DNA from: Trebonia sp050013875
GTDB taxonomy: Bacteria > Actinomycetota > Actinomycetes > Streptosporangiales > Streptosporangiaceae
Length of the DNA stretch: 64,000 nt
Assembly: GCA_050013875.1 (NCBI GenBank)
Contig: JBEKEK010000024.1
Span: 4,872 to 68,871, forward strand
Reading direction: 5' to 3'
Positions 16,731-24,884 of the stretch are shown here, piece after piece. Position numbers and translations under genes: made by a program. The notes below the pieces were generated by a model. The model made no database searches. It had not been told where the DNA came from and saw nothing but the letters and a program-made list of their open reading frames with translations. Within the stretch, counting starts at the first letter, position 1; each line of letters starts with the position of its first letter.

Positions 16731-17524
16731 ACGACGACGCTGACCGCGGCGGTGCCGGCCGGAATGACAACGCTGGGATGCCGGCCGTCGACGTGAGTGA
16801 CATCGACCTGGGGCGGGTCTGGACGGGCGTGGCCGCCGAGGTGTGGCGGCGGCACCCTGGCCCGGCCGAGCGCCTCGCGGCGCGGTTGCTGCGCTCGCCC
16901 GGCCTTGCCCGCGCGCTGCTGACCACCCCGTCGCTGCTGCTGCCGTGGCTGATCTCGACCGTCGTCATCTTCGGGGTCGGCGGGGTGATCAACCTGACCG
17001 GCGGGGAGCCGCTGGTCTGGCTGCTGGCCCCCGGCATCGCCGCGATCGGCATCGCCTACGCCTACGGCCCCGGCGTCGACCCGGCCTGGGAACTGGCCGG
17101 CAGCATGGCCGTCAGCGACCGGATGGTGCTGCTGGTCCGCGCCGTCGCGGTGTTCGCCGTCAACGCGTGCCTGGGCCTGGTGGTCAGCGGTATCACCTAC
17201 TGGGCGACCGCGCACGGCCTGCACGGCGCCGGCGGGCACGCCACCGCGGCCGCGGCCGCGGCCGTCACGTTCGCCTGGCTGATTCCGATGACCGCGGTCT
17301 GCGCCCTGACCCTCGCGGTCGCGGTCGTCGCCCGGTCGGCCAGCGCCGGCGCACTCACCGGGGTGCTCGCCTGGGGGGCCGCCGTGCTCGCGAGCCGGGT
17401 CTCGGCCGGGGCGTTCACCGCCGCCGTGACCGACACCGCGACCTACCTTCCGTACCTCGTCGTCGCCGCCTGCGCGACCGCCGTCATCGAATACGCAACC
17501 CGGACCCAGAGAAGGACACAGTGA
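16727..17524 (+). CDS. Membrane protein coupled to the ECF sigma factor
   Basis: 265 aa with a soluble N-terminus of about 75 residues and six predicted helices (about 75-95, 100-115, 130-155, 170-190, 195-215 and 225-250). In related operons this position holds a membrane anti-sigma factor, often with a zinc-binding HxxxCxxC motif. Here the cytoplasmic part has no such Cys/His cluster, so an anti-sigma role is an inference from position only. It could also be a transporter subunit, because two ABC genes follow directly. It overlaps the sigma gene by 4 nt upstream and the ATPase gene by 4 nt downstream. Confidence 0.75.
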   Translation: MNDDADRGGAGRNDNAGMPAVDVSDIDLGRVWTGVAAEVWRRHPGPAERLAARLLRSPGLARALLTTPSLLLPWLISTVVIFGVGGVINLTGGEPLVWLLAPGIAAIGIAYAYGPGVDPAWELAGSMAVSDRMVLLVRAVAVFAVNACLGLVVSGITYWATAHGLHGAGGHATAAAAAAVTFAWLIPMTAVCALTLAVAVVARSASAGALTGVLAWGAAVLASRVSAGAFTAAVTDTATYLPYLVVAACATAVIEYATRTQRRTQ

Positions 17525-18309
17525 ACATTGAGCTGACGAGCGTGAGCCGTTCGTTCGGTAAAAACAAGGCCGTCGATGGCGTGAGCCTCGAAGCCGGGCC
17601 TGGCGTGCTCGGCCTGCTCGGCCCGAACGGCGCCGGCAAGACGTCGCTGCTGCGCATGCTGGCCACCGTGCTGCCGCCATCGTCGGGCAAGATCCGGCTG
17701 CTTGACCTCGACCCCGGGCGCACCGCCGACCGCCGTGAGATGCGCCGCCGGCTCGGCTACCTGCCGCAGAACCTCGGCTACTACCCGGCGTTCACGGTCG
17801 CGGAGTTCGTCGAGTACTTCGCGCTGCTGAAGGAGGTCCCGCCAGACCGCATCCCGAAGGCGGTGGCGGCCGCGGTCGAGCGGGTCGACCTCGGCGCGAA
17901 GGCCAGGGCCAGGCTGCGCACGCTATCCGGCGGCATGCTGCGCCGGGTCGGCATCGCCCAGGCTATCGTCAACGACCCAGACCTGCTGCTGCTTGACGAG
18001 CCGACGGCCGGGCTTGACCCCGAGCAGCGGGTCGGCTTCCGCGCCCTGCTGCGCTCGCTCGGCGAGGCCTCGACCGTTGTCGTGTCCACTCACCTGGTCG
18101 AGGACGTCGGGGCGGCCTGCTCCGAGGTGGCCCTGATGGACAGCGGGCACGTCGTCTTCCGCGGCACCCCGGACGAGCTGGTTGCCCGCGGCGAGGGTCA
18201 CGGGATCGGCGACGCCCCGCTGGAGCGCGGCTACAGCGCCATCCTGCAGGCCGCGCGCGCGGCCGCTCACGGTGACGGGGTGGCGGCACGAGCGGGAGGC
18301 GCCGCGTGA
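17521..18309 (+). CDS. ABC transporter ATPase
   Basis: 262 aa ABC ATPase: Walker A GPNGAGKT near residue 36, Q-loop GYLPQNLGYYPAFT, signature LSGGMLRRVGIAQA, Walker B LLLLDEPTAGLD, and H-loop VVSTHLVED. The YLPQxxGxYP Q-loop is typical of exporter ATPases of the DrrA/NatA kind. The GTG start at 17521 overlaps the preceding stop and follows AGAAGGA. The stop overlaps the permease start at 18306. It energises the large permease encoded next. Confidence 0.92.
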   Translation: MNIELTSVSRSFGKNKAVDGVSLEAGPGVLGLLGPNGAGKTSLLRMLATVLPPSSGKIRLLDLDPGRTADRREMRRRLGYLPQNLGYYPAFTVAEFVEYFALLKEVPPDRIPKAVAAAVERVDLGAKARARLRTLSGGMLRRVGIAQAIVNDPDLLLLDEPTAGLDPEQRVGFRALLRSLGEASTVVVSTHLVEDVGAACSEVALMDSGHVVFRGTPDELVARGEGHGIGDAPLERGYSAILQAARAAAHGDGVAARAGGAA

Positions 18310-19859
18310 CCGCCACCATCCCGGCCCAGGCGCCGGCGCCGTCGGCGCCGGCCGGGCCCCGCCCGTGGCGGCAGGCCGTGCGCATCCTGCGGATGGAGAT
18401 CCGGCACAGCGCCTTCGTGTGGTGCCTGCCGCTGCTCGTCGTCTTGTTCATCTACGACCCGTACCGGACGGCCGCCAGTTATCCCGTACTGTGGCCGCTG
18501 CGCTCCACCGTGGTGCTGAACAAGTTCTGGCCGGACATGGTGGTCTTCGCCGCCGGGTTCTCGGCCTGGGCCGGTTCGCGGGAGGGCCGCCGTAACGTCG
18601 GCGATCTGCTGGCGACCACCGCCCGCCCGGCCTGGGCCCGGCAACTGTGCTCGCTCGCGGGCACGGCGTGCTGGGTGGTGGCGGCGTTCCTGGCCGGCGT
18701 GCTCGCCCTCTACGTGCGGACCTCGCAGCAGGCCACCTGGGGCGGCCCGCCCATCGCGCCGGTCGTCGTGGGCGTCGTCGGGCTGGCCGCGGTCTGCGCG
18801 GTCGCGTTTACCCTCGGTGCGCTGTTCCCGGGCCGGTTCACCGCCCCGATCGTCGCGGTCGCCCTGATGATCATCACGCTGTGGGCGTTCCGGCAGGCAG
18901 TGGGGGACAACGGCGGCAGCAGCGGCGCGATCGGGGTGCTGTCCCCTGACGGCAGCGTGCCGGGGAACGACTGGGGCCTGTTCTACCCGGTGTCGGCCGG
19001 TGTCCCGATCGTCCAGCTCGCGTTCATGGCCGGGGTCGTGCTCGCCGCTGTCGGCGTGCTCGGCCTGTCACCGCGGGCCGGCGGGGTCGGCTGGCGGGGC
19101 GCGCTCTCCGCGGTGGCCGCGGGCGGCGCGCGACTGCGGGCAGTCGCCGTGTCGGCCCTTGCCATCGGGGTGGCGCTCGCCGTGGCCGCCTTCGCCCTGG
19201 CCGAGACCGCCAACGTGTCCGACGCGACCAGTACCCTCCAGATCCCCGCGATCGACAACGCGCTCGGGGGTGGTCACCCGATCGCTTACACGCCCGTGTG
19301 CACAGTCGGCCCGGCGGCGTTCGAGACCTGCGTGCATCCGGCCTACCGGCCCTACCTGCCATGGGTCGCCGCGGCACTCGGCCCGGCCATCGCCCAGGTG
19401 TCCGGGCTGCCGGGCGTGCCGACGACCGCCAAGGAGGTCTCGGCCGGATCGCTGTCGCTGGTAGTCCAGCAGGGCTTCGCCATCGGCCAGGTCGTGGGCG
19501 GTGCCTATGAGTTCACCCTGTCCAACCTGGTCGGTTTCTCGCCCAGCCCGTCGATGATCAAGGAGGGCCTGCAGCAAGACCTCATACGGGCGATCATCAT
19601 CGGTCCGGCCGGCAAGTTCGTCACCGCGCCGGACGGTGCCCAGGACTTCCAGCCTGATACCGGCACCCTGGCGCAACGGGCGGTCATGGATGGCCTGCTC
19701 AAGGTACTCGGAGTGCCGCCCTATCCGAAAACTCTCGCGCAGGTCGCGACCGCCGCCGCCCGCTTCGCGGCTCTTCCGGCAGCGACACGGCGCGCCTGGC
19801 TCGCGGCCAACTTGGCCGCGCTCAGGGCAGGCAAGATCACCCTGGCGCAGCTGCCATGA
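18306..19859 (+). CDS. Large ABC transporter membrane subunit
   Basis: 517 aa, GTG start overlapping the ATPase stop. Helices are visible near residues 35-55, 75-95 (region DMVVFAAGFSAWAGSREGRR), 115-140, 150-175, 180-200, 235-255 and 285-305. The remaining 200 residues (about 310-517) are mostly soluble, with two cysteines (TPVCTVG and FETCVHP) and a helical end (LAALRAGKITLAQLP). The helices match the permease component expected after an ABC ATPase. The C-terminal domain is not recognised. It may lie outside the membrane, where the two cysteines could pair. Confidence 0.75.
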   Translation: MTATIPAQAPAPSAPAGPRPWRQAVRILRMEIRHSAFVWCLPLLVVLFIYDPYRTAASYPVLWPLRSTVVLNKFWPDMVVFAAGFSAWAGSREGRRNVGDLLATTARPAWARQLCSLAGTACWVVAAFLAGVLALYVRTSQQATWGGPPIAPVVVGVVGLAAVCAVAFTLGALFPGRFTAPIVAVALMIITLWAFRQAVGDNGGSSGAIGVLSPDGSVPGNDWGLFYPVSAGVPIVQLAFMAGVVLAAVGVLGLSPRAGGVGWRGALSAVAAGGARLRAVAVSALAIGVALAVAAFALAETANVSDATSTLQIPAIDNALGGGHPIAYTPVCTVGPAAFETCVHPAYRPYLPWVAAALGPAIAQVSGLPGVPTTAKEVSAGSLSLVVQQGFAIGQVVGGAYEFTLSNLVGFSPSPSMIKEGLQQDLIRAIIIGPAGKFVTAPDGAQDFQPDTGTLAQRAVMDGLLKVLGVPPYPKTLAQVATAAARFAALPAATRRAWLAANLAALRAGKITLAQLP

Positions 19860-19920
19860 CGGCCGTCTCGGGCCCGGCGATAACGCACCACGCAGCACGG
19901 CCGACCGGAGGTCCCTGGCG

Positions 19921-20604
19921 ATGACCACTGCCGATGTCAAGAAGCAGCCGCTGCCGCCCGCCGCCCCGCCCGCGTGGCGCGTACCGGCGGTACGCCTGAT
20001 CTGGCTGCACCTGTGCAGCCGCCGTGTCCCCTCCGCACTGGTCGCGCTGCTGGCCTGTGGCTTGGTCTTGTGGGCGGCGCTTGAGTACCACTGGTGGTAC
20101 GGCGCGGGCAACCGCCCCGACGAGATCCCCAACCTGCTGGAGGGGTGCGCGGCGGCGATCATCGGGGTGACCACGCACAGCCCGTTCGGCGAGCCGGAGC
20201 GGGCGACCGGCCGCTGGCTGCCGTTCCTGCGGCCGGCCTTGATTCTCGCGCTGTGCGGGGCGGCGGTCGGGTTCCTGGCGGTTGGCGCGGCGGTCGCTTA
20301 TAACCCGCAAGCGGGCGTTGGCCTCATCGACGGCATGCTCCCGGTCGCGCGCAACCTGCTTGGCTTCACCGGCGTCGCCCTGCTGTTCTCGGTGGCCATC
20401 GGCGGCCTGCTCTCCTGGATCGGGCCGCTCGGCTACGTCCTGATCTGCCAGTGCGCCGCGATCGCGAACTACTCGGAGCCGCTCACCTGGGCCGCGCGCC
20501 CGCCCGCGGACCGCGGCGGCTGGATCGCCGCCCTGGTGGTCTTCGCGGTCGGCCTCGCCGCGTTCACGATCCGCGGACCGCGCATCCGCCCCTCGGGCGA
20601 GTAA
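19921..20604 (+). CDS. Membrane protein of the sigma/ABC operon
   Basis: 227 aa with about six helices (37-55, 95-118 and several to 215), preceded by a GGAGG ribosome site (19906-19910). It carries a Pro-rich cytoplasmic head (PLPPAAPPAWRVPAVRL). It lies 61 bases after the permease gene on the same strand and shares the motif of a first helix followed by a Trp-rich loop (EYHWWYGAGNRP). It is probably a second membrane subunit of the same transporter. No motif assigns a function. Its stop is 3 bases from the end of the convergent response-regulator gene. Confidence 0.7.
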   Translation: MTTADVKKQPLPPAAPPAWRVPAVRLIWLHLCSRRVPSALVALLACGLVLWAALEYHWWYGAGNRPDEIPNLLEGCAAAIIGVTTHSPFGEPERATGRWLPFLRPALILALCGAAVGFLAVGAAVAYNPQAGVGLIDGMLPVARNLLGFTGVALLFSVAIGGLLSWIGPLGYVLICQCAAIANYSEPLTWAARPPADRGGWIAALVVFAVGLAAFTIRGPRIRPSGE

Positions 20605-20607
20605 GGA

Positions 20608-21312
20608 CTAGGCGGGACCCGCGGGTGGCTCCGGCGGCGTGAGCGTCCCTGGCCGCACGATGCCGGCCTCGTAGGCGAGCACGACGACCTGGACCCGGTC
20701 ACGCAGGCCGAGCTTGGCGAGGATGCGGCCCACGTGGGACTTCACCGTCGCCTCGGATACGTAGAGCGCGGCCGCGATCTCGGAGTTGGACAGGCCGCGG
20801 GCCACGGCCGTGAGCACCTCGCCCTCCCGCTCGGTCAGCGACGATAGCTGCGGGTAGCGGTCAGTCCGCTGCCCGGCCGACAGCGCCGGGACCTGCGCGT
20901 ACTCCTCGAGCAGGCGGCGGGTGACCCGGGGCGAGACGACCGCGTCGCCGGACGCGACCGTCCGGATGGCGGCGACGAGCTCGGCCGGGTGCACGTCCTT
21001 GAGCAGGAAGCCGCTCGCGCCCGCGCGCAGCGCGCCGAAGGCGTACTCGTCAAGATCGAAGGTCGTGAGGACGAGCACCCGGACTTCCCCGTTGGCGGCG
21101 ACGATGCGGCGGGTGGCCTCGATGCCGTCGCATCCCGGCATCCGGATGTCCATCAGCACGACGTCCGGCGGGCTGCTGCGGGCGAGGGCGGCAGCCTCGT
21201 CGCCGTCGCCCGCTTCCGCGGTTACCGTCAGATCCTCCTCGGCCTCGATGATCATGCGGAAGCCGCGGCGGAGCAGGGGCTGGTCGTCGGCCAGCAGCAC
21301 GGAAATGCTCAC
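20608..21312 (-). CDS. NarL/LuxR-type response regulator
   Basis: 234 aa. The receiver domain (residues 1-120) has the acidic pair DD at 9-10, the phosphoacceptor Asp in PDVVLMDIRMPG near 55, a Thr in LVLTTFD and a Lys in FLLKDVHP. The C-terminal LuxR helix-turn-helix contains LTEREGEVLTAVARGLSNSEIA and VKSHVGRILAKLGLRDRVQ. The GTG start at 21312 overlaps the stop of the histidine kinase, so the pair is co-translated. Such pairs in actinomycetes often govern a neighbouring ABC exporter; the converging operon at 16.2-20.6 kb is the nearest candidate. Confidence 0.95.
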   Translation of the reverse strand: MSISVLLADDQPLLRRGFRMIIEAEEDLTVTAEAGDGDEAAALARSSPPDVVLMDIRMPGCDGIEATRRIVAANGEVRVLVLTTFDLDEYAFGALRAGASGFLLKDVHPAELVAAIRTVASGDAVVSPRVTRRLLEEYAQVPALSAGQRTDRYPQLSSLTEREGEVLTAVARGLSNSEIAAALYVSEATVKSHVGRILAKLGLRDRVQVVVLAYEAGIVRPGTLTPPEPPAGPA

Positions 21313-22535
21313 GTGGCCACCGCCTGGGCCTGGCCGTCCAGCCGCAGGACGGCCGAGACCAGCCAGCCTCCCCCGGGGACGGGGCCCGCGCTGAGGGTGC
21401 CGTGGTGCAGGGCGGCCCGCTCGCGCATCCCGTCGATGCCGTGGCCGCGCTGCCCGTCGGTGGCGGCGGCCGTGCCGTCGTCGGCCACGCGCACCTCCAC
21501 CAGTGCGGAGTCGTAGCGGATGGTGACCCGGGCGTGCCCAGCGCGGGCGTGGCGGATCGTGTTGGTCAGCGCTTCCTGCACGATGCGGTAAATGGTCAGC
21601 CCGGCGGTGGCGCCGACCGGGAAGGGGGCCCCCACCGCGTCGAAGTCCACCGCGAGCCCGGTCGCGCGGACCCGCTCAAGCAGCACGCCGAGTTCGGGCA
21701 CGCCCGGCTGCGGTGCCAGTTCGGGGGGCCGGTCGTCGGTGCGGAGCACGCCAAGCATCGCCCGCATGTCCGACAGCGCCTGCCGGCCGGCCTGCGAGAC
21801 CTCGGCCATCACCTCGCGGTCCGGATCCGAATGGCTGACCACCGCGGCCGCGTCGGCCAGCGTGATCACGACGGACAGACTGTGCGAGACGATGTCATGA
21901 AGTTCGCGCGCGATCCTGGTCCGCTCGGCGGCCGTCGCTATGGTGGCCTGCTGGTCCCGCTCGACCGCGAGCCGCCGGGCCCGCTCGTCCATCCAGGCCA
22001 GGTACCGGCTGCCCGACGCGACGGTCAGCCCGGCGAAAAGCGCCGCTATCACCGTCGCGGTCAGGAACAGCAGGGAGTGCGTCACGTTGCCCGCTGGCTC
22101 CCATTTCCAGGCGGCCATGATGACCCCGGCTTCCAGCAGCCCCGCCGCGGCGAGGGCGCGGATCCGCGACTCGTGCGCCGCCACCGTGTACAAGCCGATG
22201 AGCAGCGCGCCGTCGCCGAGCAGGGGGAAGCCCATCAGCCACTGGCCGAAGGCGATGGCGCAGGCAATGAGGAAGACGGTTGAGGGGCGGCGCCGGCGGA
22301 CCGCGACGGTGGCGATCAGCGCCGTCTGGACCAGCCCGGCGCGCACGTCGGCGAAGGGCGACCGGACCAGCCAGGCGGTCGACAGGGCGAGCAGCGCGGC
22401 CGCCAGCAGCGCATCGGTCGCCAGCGGGTAGCTCCGCACAATATTGCGGCCCCAGCCGAACAAGCCGCCGGTGATGTCCTCCGGCGGCTGGAGAGAGGTC
22501 AGCCCACGGTTGGTGTACTCAGTCATCGTGCCCAT
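21309..22535 (-). CDS. Sensor histidine kinase (HisKA_3 type)
   Basis: About 408 aa. The N-terminal half has four to five membrane helices. The dimerisation/phosphoacceptor box is ERTRIARELHDIVSHSLSVV (H in RELHD), and the ATPase domain shows TIYRIVQEALTNTIRHA (N box) and GHGIDGMRERA (G box). It belongs to the NarX/DesK-like class that partners with NarL regulators, such as the one it overlaps. The ATG at 22535 follows GAAGGAT; a GTG at 22556 is the other possible start. The input signal is unknown, but the lack of an extracellular domain suggests envelope or membrane sensing. Confidence 0.93.
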   Translation of the reverse strand: MGTMTEYTNRGLTSLQPPEDITGGLFGWGRNIVRSYPLATDALLAAALLALSTAWLVRSPFADVRAGLVQTALIATVAVRRRRPSTVFLIACAIAFGQWLMGFPLLGDGALLIGLYTVAAHESRIRALAAAGLLEAGVIMAAWKWEPAGNVTHSLLFLTATVIAALFAGLTVASGSRYLAWMDERARRLAVERDQQATIATAAERTRIARELHDIVSHSLSVVITLADAAAVVSHSDPDREVMAEVSQAGRQALSDMRAMLGVLRTDDRPPELAPQPGVPELGVLLERVRATGLAVDFDAVGAPFPVGATAGLTIYRIVQEALTNTIRHARAGHARVTIRYDSALVEVRVADDGTAAATDGQRGHGIDGMRERAALHHGTLSAGPVPGGGWLVSAVLRLDGQAQAVAT

Positions 22536-22659
22536 AGACGCATCCTTCGCGGTCACTTACCGGCAGCGTACCGTGCCTGCGCGTCCGCCTTAAGGATGAG
22601 ATGGCCGGCCGGGATCTCGTCCTTCCGGCTGTCGCGGGGCGGGCCGGCCAAACCTTACG

Positions 22660-23571
22660 GTGGCCGTAGCGGGCCCCGATGCCCAGACCAAGCCGACACA
22701 ACAGCCACCGGGGGTAGCAGAAACCATGGCAAGTCACGGCCGCCGCTTTTTCTCGGAACCGGTCGCGGCGAAGGTGCCGGAGATCACCCTCATTTTCTGG
22801 GTGATAAAGCTGCTCACCACCGCGGGTGGCGAGGCCACGTCGGACTACCTCGCACTCGGCAGCCACCTGACGGGTGCCGCCGTGGAGACCGGGCTCCTGA
22901 TCATCGGGCTGGTCTGGCAGTTCCGGGTCCGCCGCTACACCGCGGCCTCCTATTGGTTCCTGGCCTATGCCATCGCCATCTTCGGCACCGGCGTCTCGGA
23001 CACCCTGCACCTGACCGTCGGCATTCCGTACTCGGGCACCACCCTGCTGTGGGCCATCGTGCTGGCCGGGATATTCACCGTCTGGTACCGCAGCGAGCGC
23101 ACGCTGTCCATCCACAGCATCATCACCCGCCGCCGTGAGATGTTCTACTGGGCGACTGTGTTCGCCACCTTCGCGCTCGGCACCGCCCTCGGCGACTTCA
23201 CCGCCGTCACCCTGCACCTGGGGTACTTCGGCTCGGTGGTGCTGTTCTTCGTGGTCATCATGATCCCCGCCATCGCCTGGCGCGGCTTCGGCCTCAACGC
23301 CGTGGTCGCGTTCTGGTCGGCCTACGTGGTGACGCGGCCGCTTGGCGCGTCGGTCGCCGACTACGTCAGCAAGTCCAAATCGCTCAGCGGCGTGGGCTTC
23401 GGTGACGGCCGCACCGCGGTGATCGCCACCGTCGCGGTCGCTATCGGCGTCGTCTACCTGGCCATTTCCCGGACTGACATTCAGGATCCGGCCGGGCTGG
23501 TCAGCTCCGGGCAGCGGACACCAGCCGGTGACCCCGGTCAGCAGCAGGGGCAGGTCATGCGCCCCTGGTGA
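22660..23571 (+). CDS. COG4705-type membrane-anchored protein
   Basis: 303 aa from a GTG start; the conserved part starts at the ATG at 22726 (MASHGRRFFSEP), which may be the true start. It has the hallmark KVPEITLIFWVIKLLTTAGG and later GTALGDFTA, two copies of the family repeat G(E/D)ATSD / TALGD that divide the protein into two halves of four helices each. The family is found in bacteria beside stress or metal genes, with no established function. It is divergent from the histidine kinase, with about 100 bases between them, and 39 bases before a DedA-like gene. Confidence 0.85.
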   Translation: MAVAGPDAQTKPTQQPPGVAETMASHGRRFFSEPVAAKVPEITLIFWVIKLLTTAGGEATSDYLALGSHLTGAAVETGLLIIGLVWQFRVRRYTAASYWFLAYAIAIFGTGVSDTLHLTVGIPYSGTTLLWAIVLAGIFTVWYRSERTLSIHSIITRRREMFYWATVFATFALGTALGDFTAVTLHLGYFGSVVLFFVVIMIPAIAWRGFGLNAVVAFWSAYVVTRPLGASVADYVSKSKSLSGVGFGDGRTAVIATVAVAIGVVYLAISRTDIQDPAGLVSSGQRTPAGDPGQQQGQVMRPW

Positions 23572-23610
23572 GCTGTCCGTCGCGTTACCTGGCCTGGAGG
23601 ACGCAGACAG

Positions 23611-24201
23611 ATGACAGATCTGGCAGCGGCAGCCCTGCCGTCCGCGCTGAGCGCGATGCCGACCGCGGTGGCGGTCGGCGTGCTGTGTGCCGCCGTGATC
23701 ATCGAGATCGTCGCGGTCCCGGCCGTGCTGCTACCCGGCGGCACCTTCACGCTGCTGGCGGGCGCGCTGATCGGGGCCGGCCGTCCGGCGCTCGCCGTCG
23801 CGCTCCCGGTCGTCGCCGCGGTCGTCGCGGGCGACCAGCTGGCGTATTTCAGCGGTTCCGCGGTGGCCGGGTGGTGGCGCCGCCGCCGGCCGGGGCGGGC
23901 TGTCGCGGCGCCCCCGCCGCGCGGGCGGGCGGCGGCCTGGCTCACGGCGGCGATGCCGTCGCTCGCGGGAGGCGCCGGGATCGGCTACCGGTCGTTCGCT
24001 GCCCGGGTAGCTGTCATGCGCGTGCCATGGCTGGCGGCGGCGCTCAGCGCGGGCGCGCTGGCCGCGCACTCGCTGGCCGGCATCGGGCATGTCGCCGGGA
24101 TCGTCGGCATCGTCGCCAGCGCCGTCGTGGTGACCGGCCTGCTGGCCGCCCGGCACGGGCCCGCCATCATGCGCGCGGTGGCGCGCCGGAAGAACCCGTG
24201 A
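23611..24201 (+). CDS. DedA family membrane protein
   Basis: 196 aa. It shows the DedA/VTT layout: hydrophobic start, re-entrant loop with LLPGGTFTLLAGALIGAGRP (the family form is PGExxLxxAGxL), and then the GDQLAYFSG stretch matching GDxxxYxxG. The usual second re-entrant Arg motif is weak (GIGYRSFAARVAVMRVPWL). DedA/VTT proteins flip phospholipids or lipid carriers across the inner membrane. The weak second motif could mean altered activity. An ATG at 23611 follows CCTGGAGGA. Confidence 0.75.
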   Translation: MTDLAAAALPSALSAMPTAVAVGVLCAAVIIEIVAVPAVLLPGGTFTLLAGALIGAGRPALAVALPVVAAVVAGDQLAYFSGSAVAGWWRRRRPGRAVAAPPPRGRAAAWLTAAMPSLAGGAGIGYRSFAARVAVMRVPWLAAALSAGALAAHSLAGIGHVAGIVGIVASAVVVTGLLAARHGPAIMRAVARRKNP

Positions 24202-24730
24202 GCGGGGAGCCCGTCCGCGCGGCTCGCGAGCACGGCCCAGGCGTAAAAGGTGATCGGGTAGATGAAATAGCCGAAGCGCGTCGCCGGCGACAGCAGGAAC
24301 AGCGCGGTCAGCCCGATGGCGATCCGCCGCCGTCCGCCGGCGCGCGGCCGGCCCGGGCCAGCAGCGCCAGCGCCAGGCAGATCAGGGCGATCACCGGCGG
24401 GTCGGTGATCCCCATCGTCAGCGGGAACGCCATGACCGGGCACGCGAGCCAGAACGCCGCGCGCCCCAGCGCGTCACCCCGCCGGCTTCCGTTCGTTGTG
24501 GTGGGCGTGGGGGTGACCCGGAATGTCGCGTACAGCAGCAGGAACGTCACGGCGATCAGCCAGGGCCACGTCTTGCCGGGCAGGCCGAGGGCCCCGGGCA
24601 GGCCGAAGAGCGCCATCACCGGCAGGTAGGGGTTGTAGGCCAGCCAGCCGCCGGCCGACAGCGCCCCGGCCGGCCATCATCACGATCCGGTTTCCCATAC
24701 GGTCGAGCGTGCCGGGGTACCCGGAAGCGA
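24202..24730 (-). pseudogene. Decayed polytopic membrane protein (GT87/DUF2029-like)
   Basis: Three reading frames on the minus strand each hold a piece of one membrane protein: MGNRIVMMAG (about 24698-24670), then LAYNPYLPVMALFGLPGALG with FWLACPVMAFPLTMG (24676-24308), then AIGLTALFLLSPATRFGYF and YPITFYAWAVLA (to about 24215). The mixture resembles the C-terminal half of actinobacterial DUF2029/GT87-like mannosyltransferase-fold proteins. Frameshifts separate the pieces, a part is missing near 24330, and the end abuts the convergent DedA gene. It cannot encode a full protein. Confidence 0.6.
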
Positions 24731-24780
24731 GACGATAGGGCTAAGCCCCCAAAACACCCTGAAGCTGGCCCCCGCCGCCA

Positions 24781-24815
24781 TCAGGGACCAGGCTGCACCC
24801 CGGTCGCGTCCCTGA
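24781..24815. repeat. Short inverted repeat before the zinc-ribbon gene
   Basis: TCAGGGAC (24781-24788) and GTCCCTGA (24808-24815) form a perfect 8-bp stem with a 19-base loop, 70 bases upstream of the ATG at 24885. It may be an operator or the end signal of an upstream transcript. Confidence 0.4.
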
Positions 24816-24884
24816 GAATTACGGCAAGCTAACGGGCGCTCCCACCGGAGGTGAACGCATCCGGATGCGTGCCAGCATTCGGGC

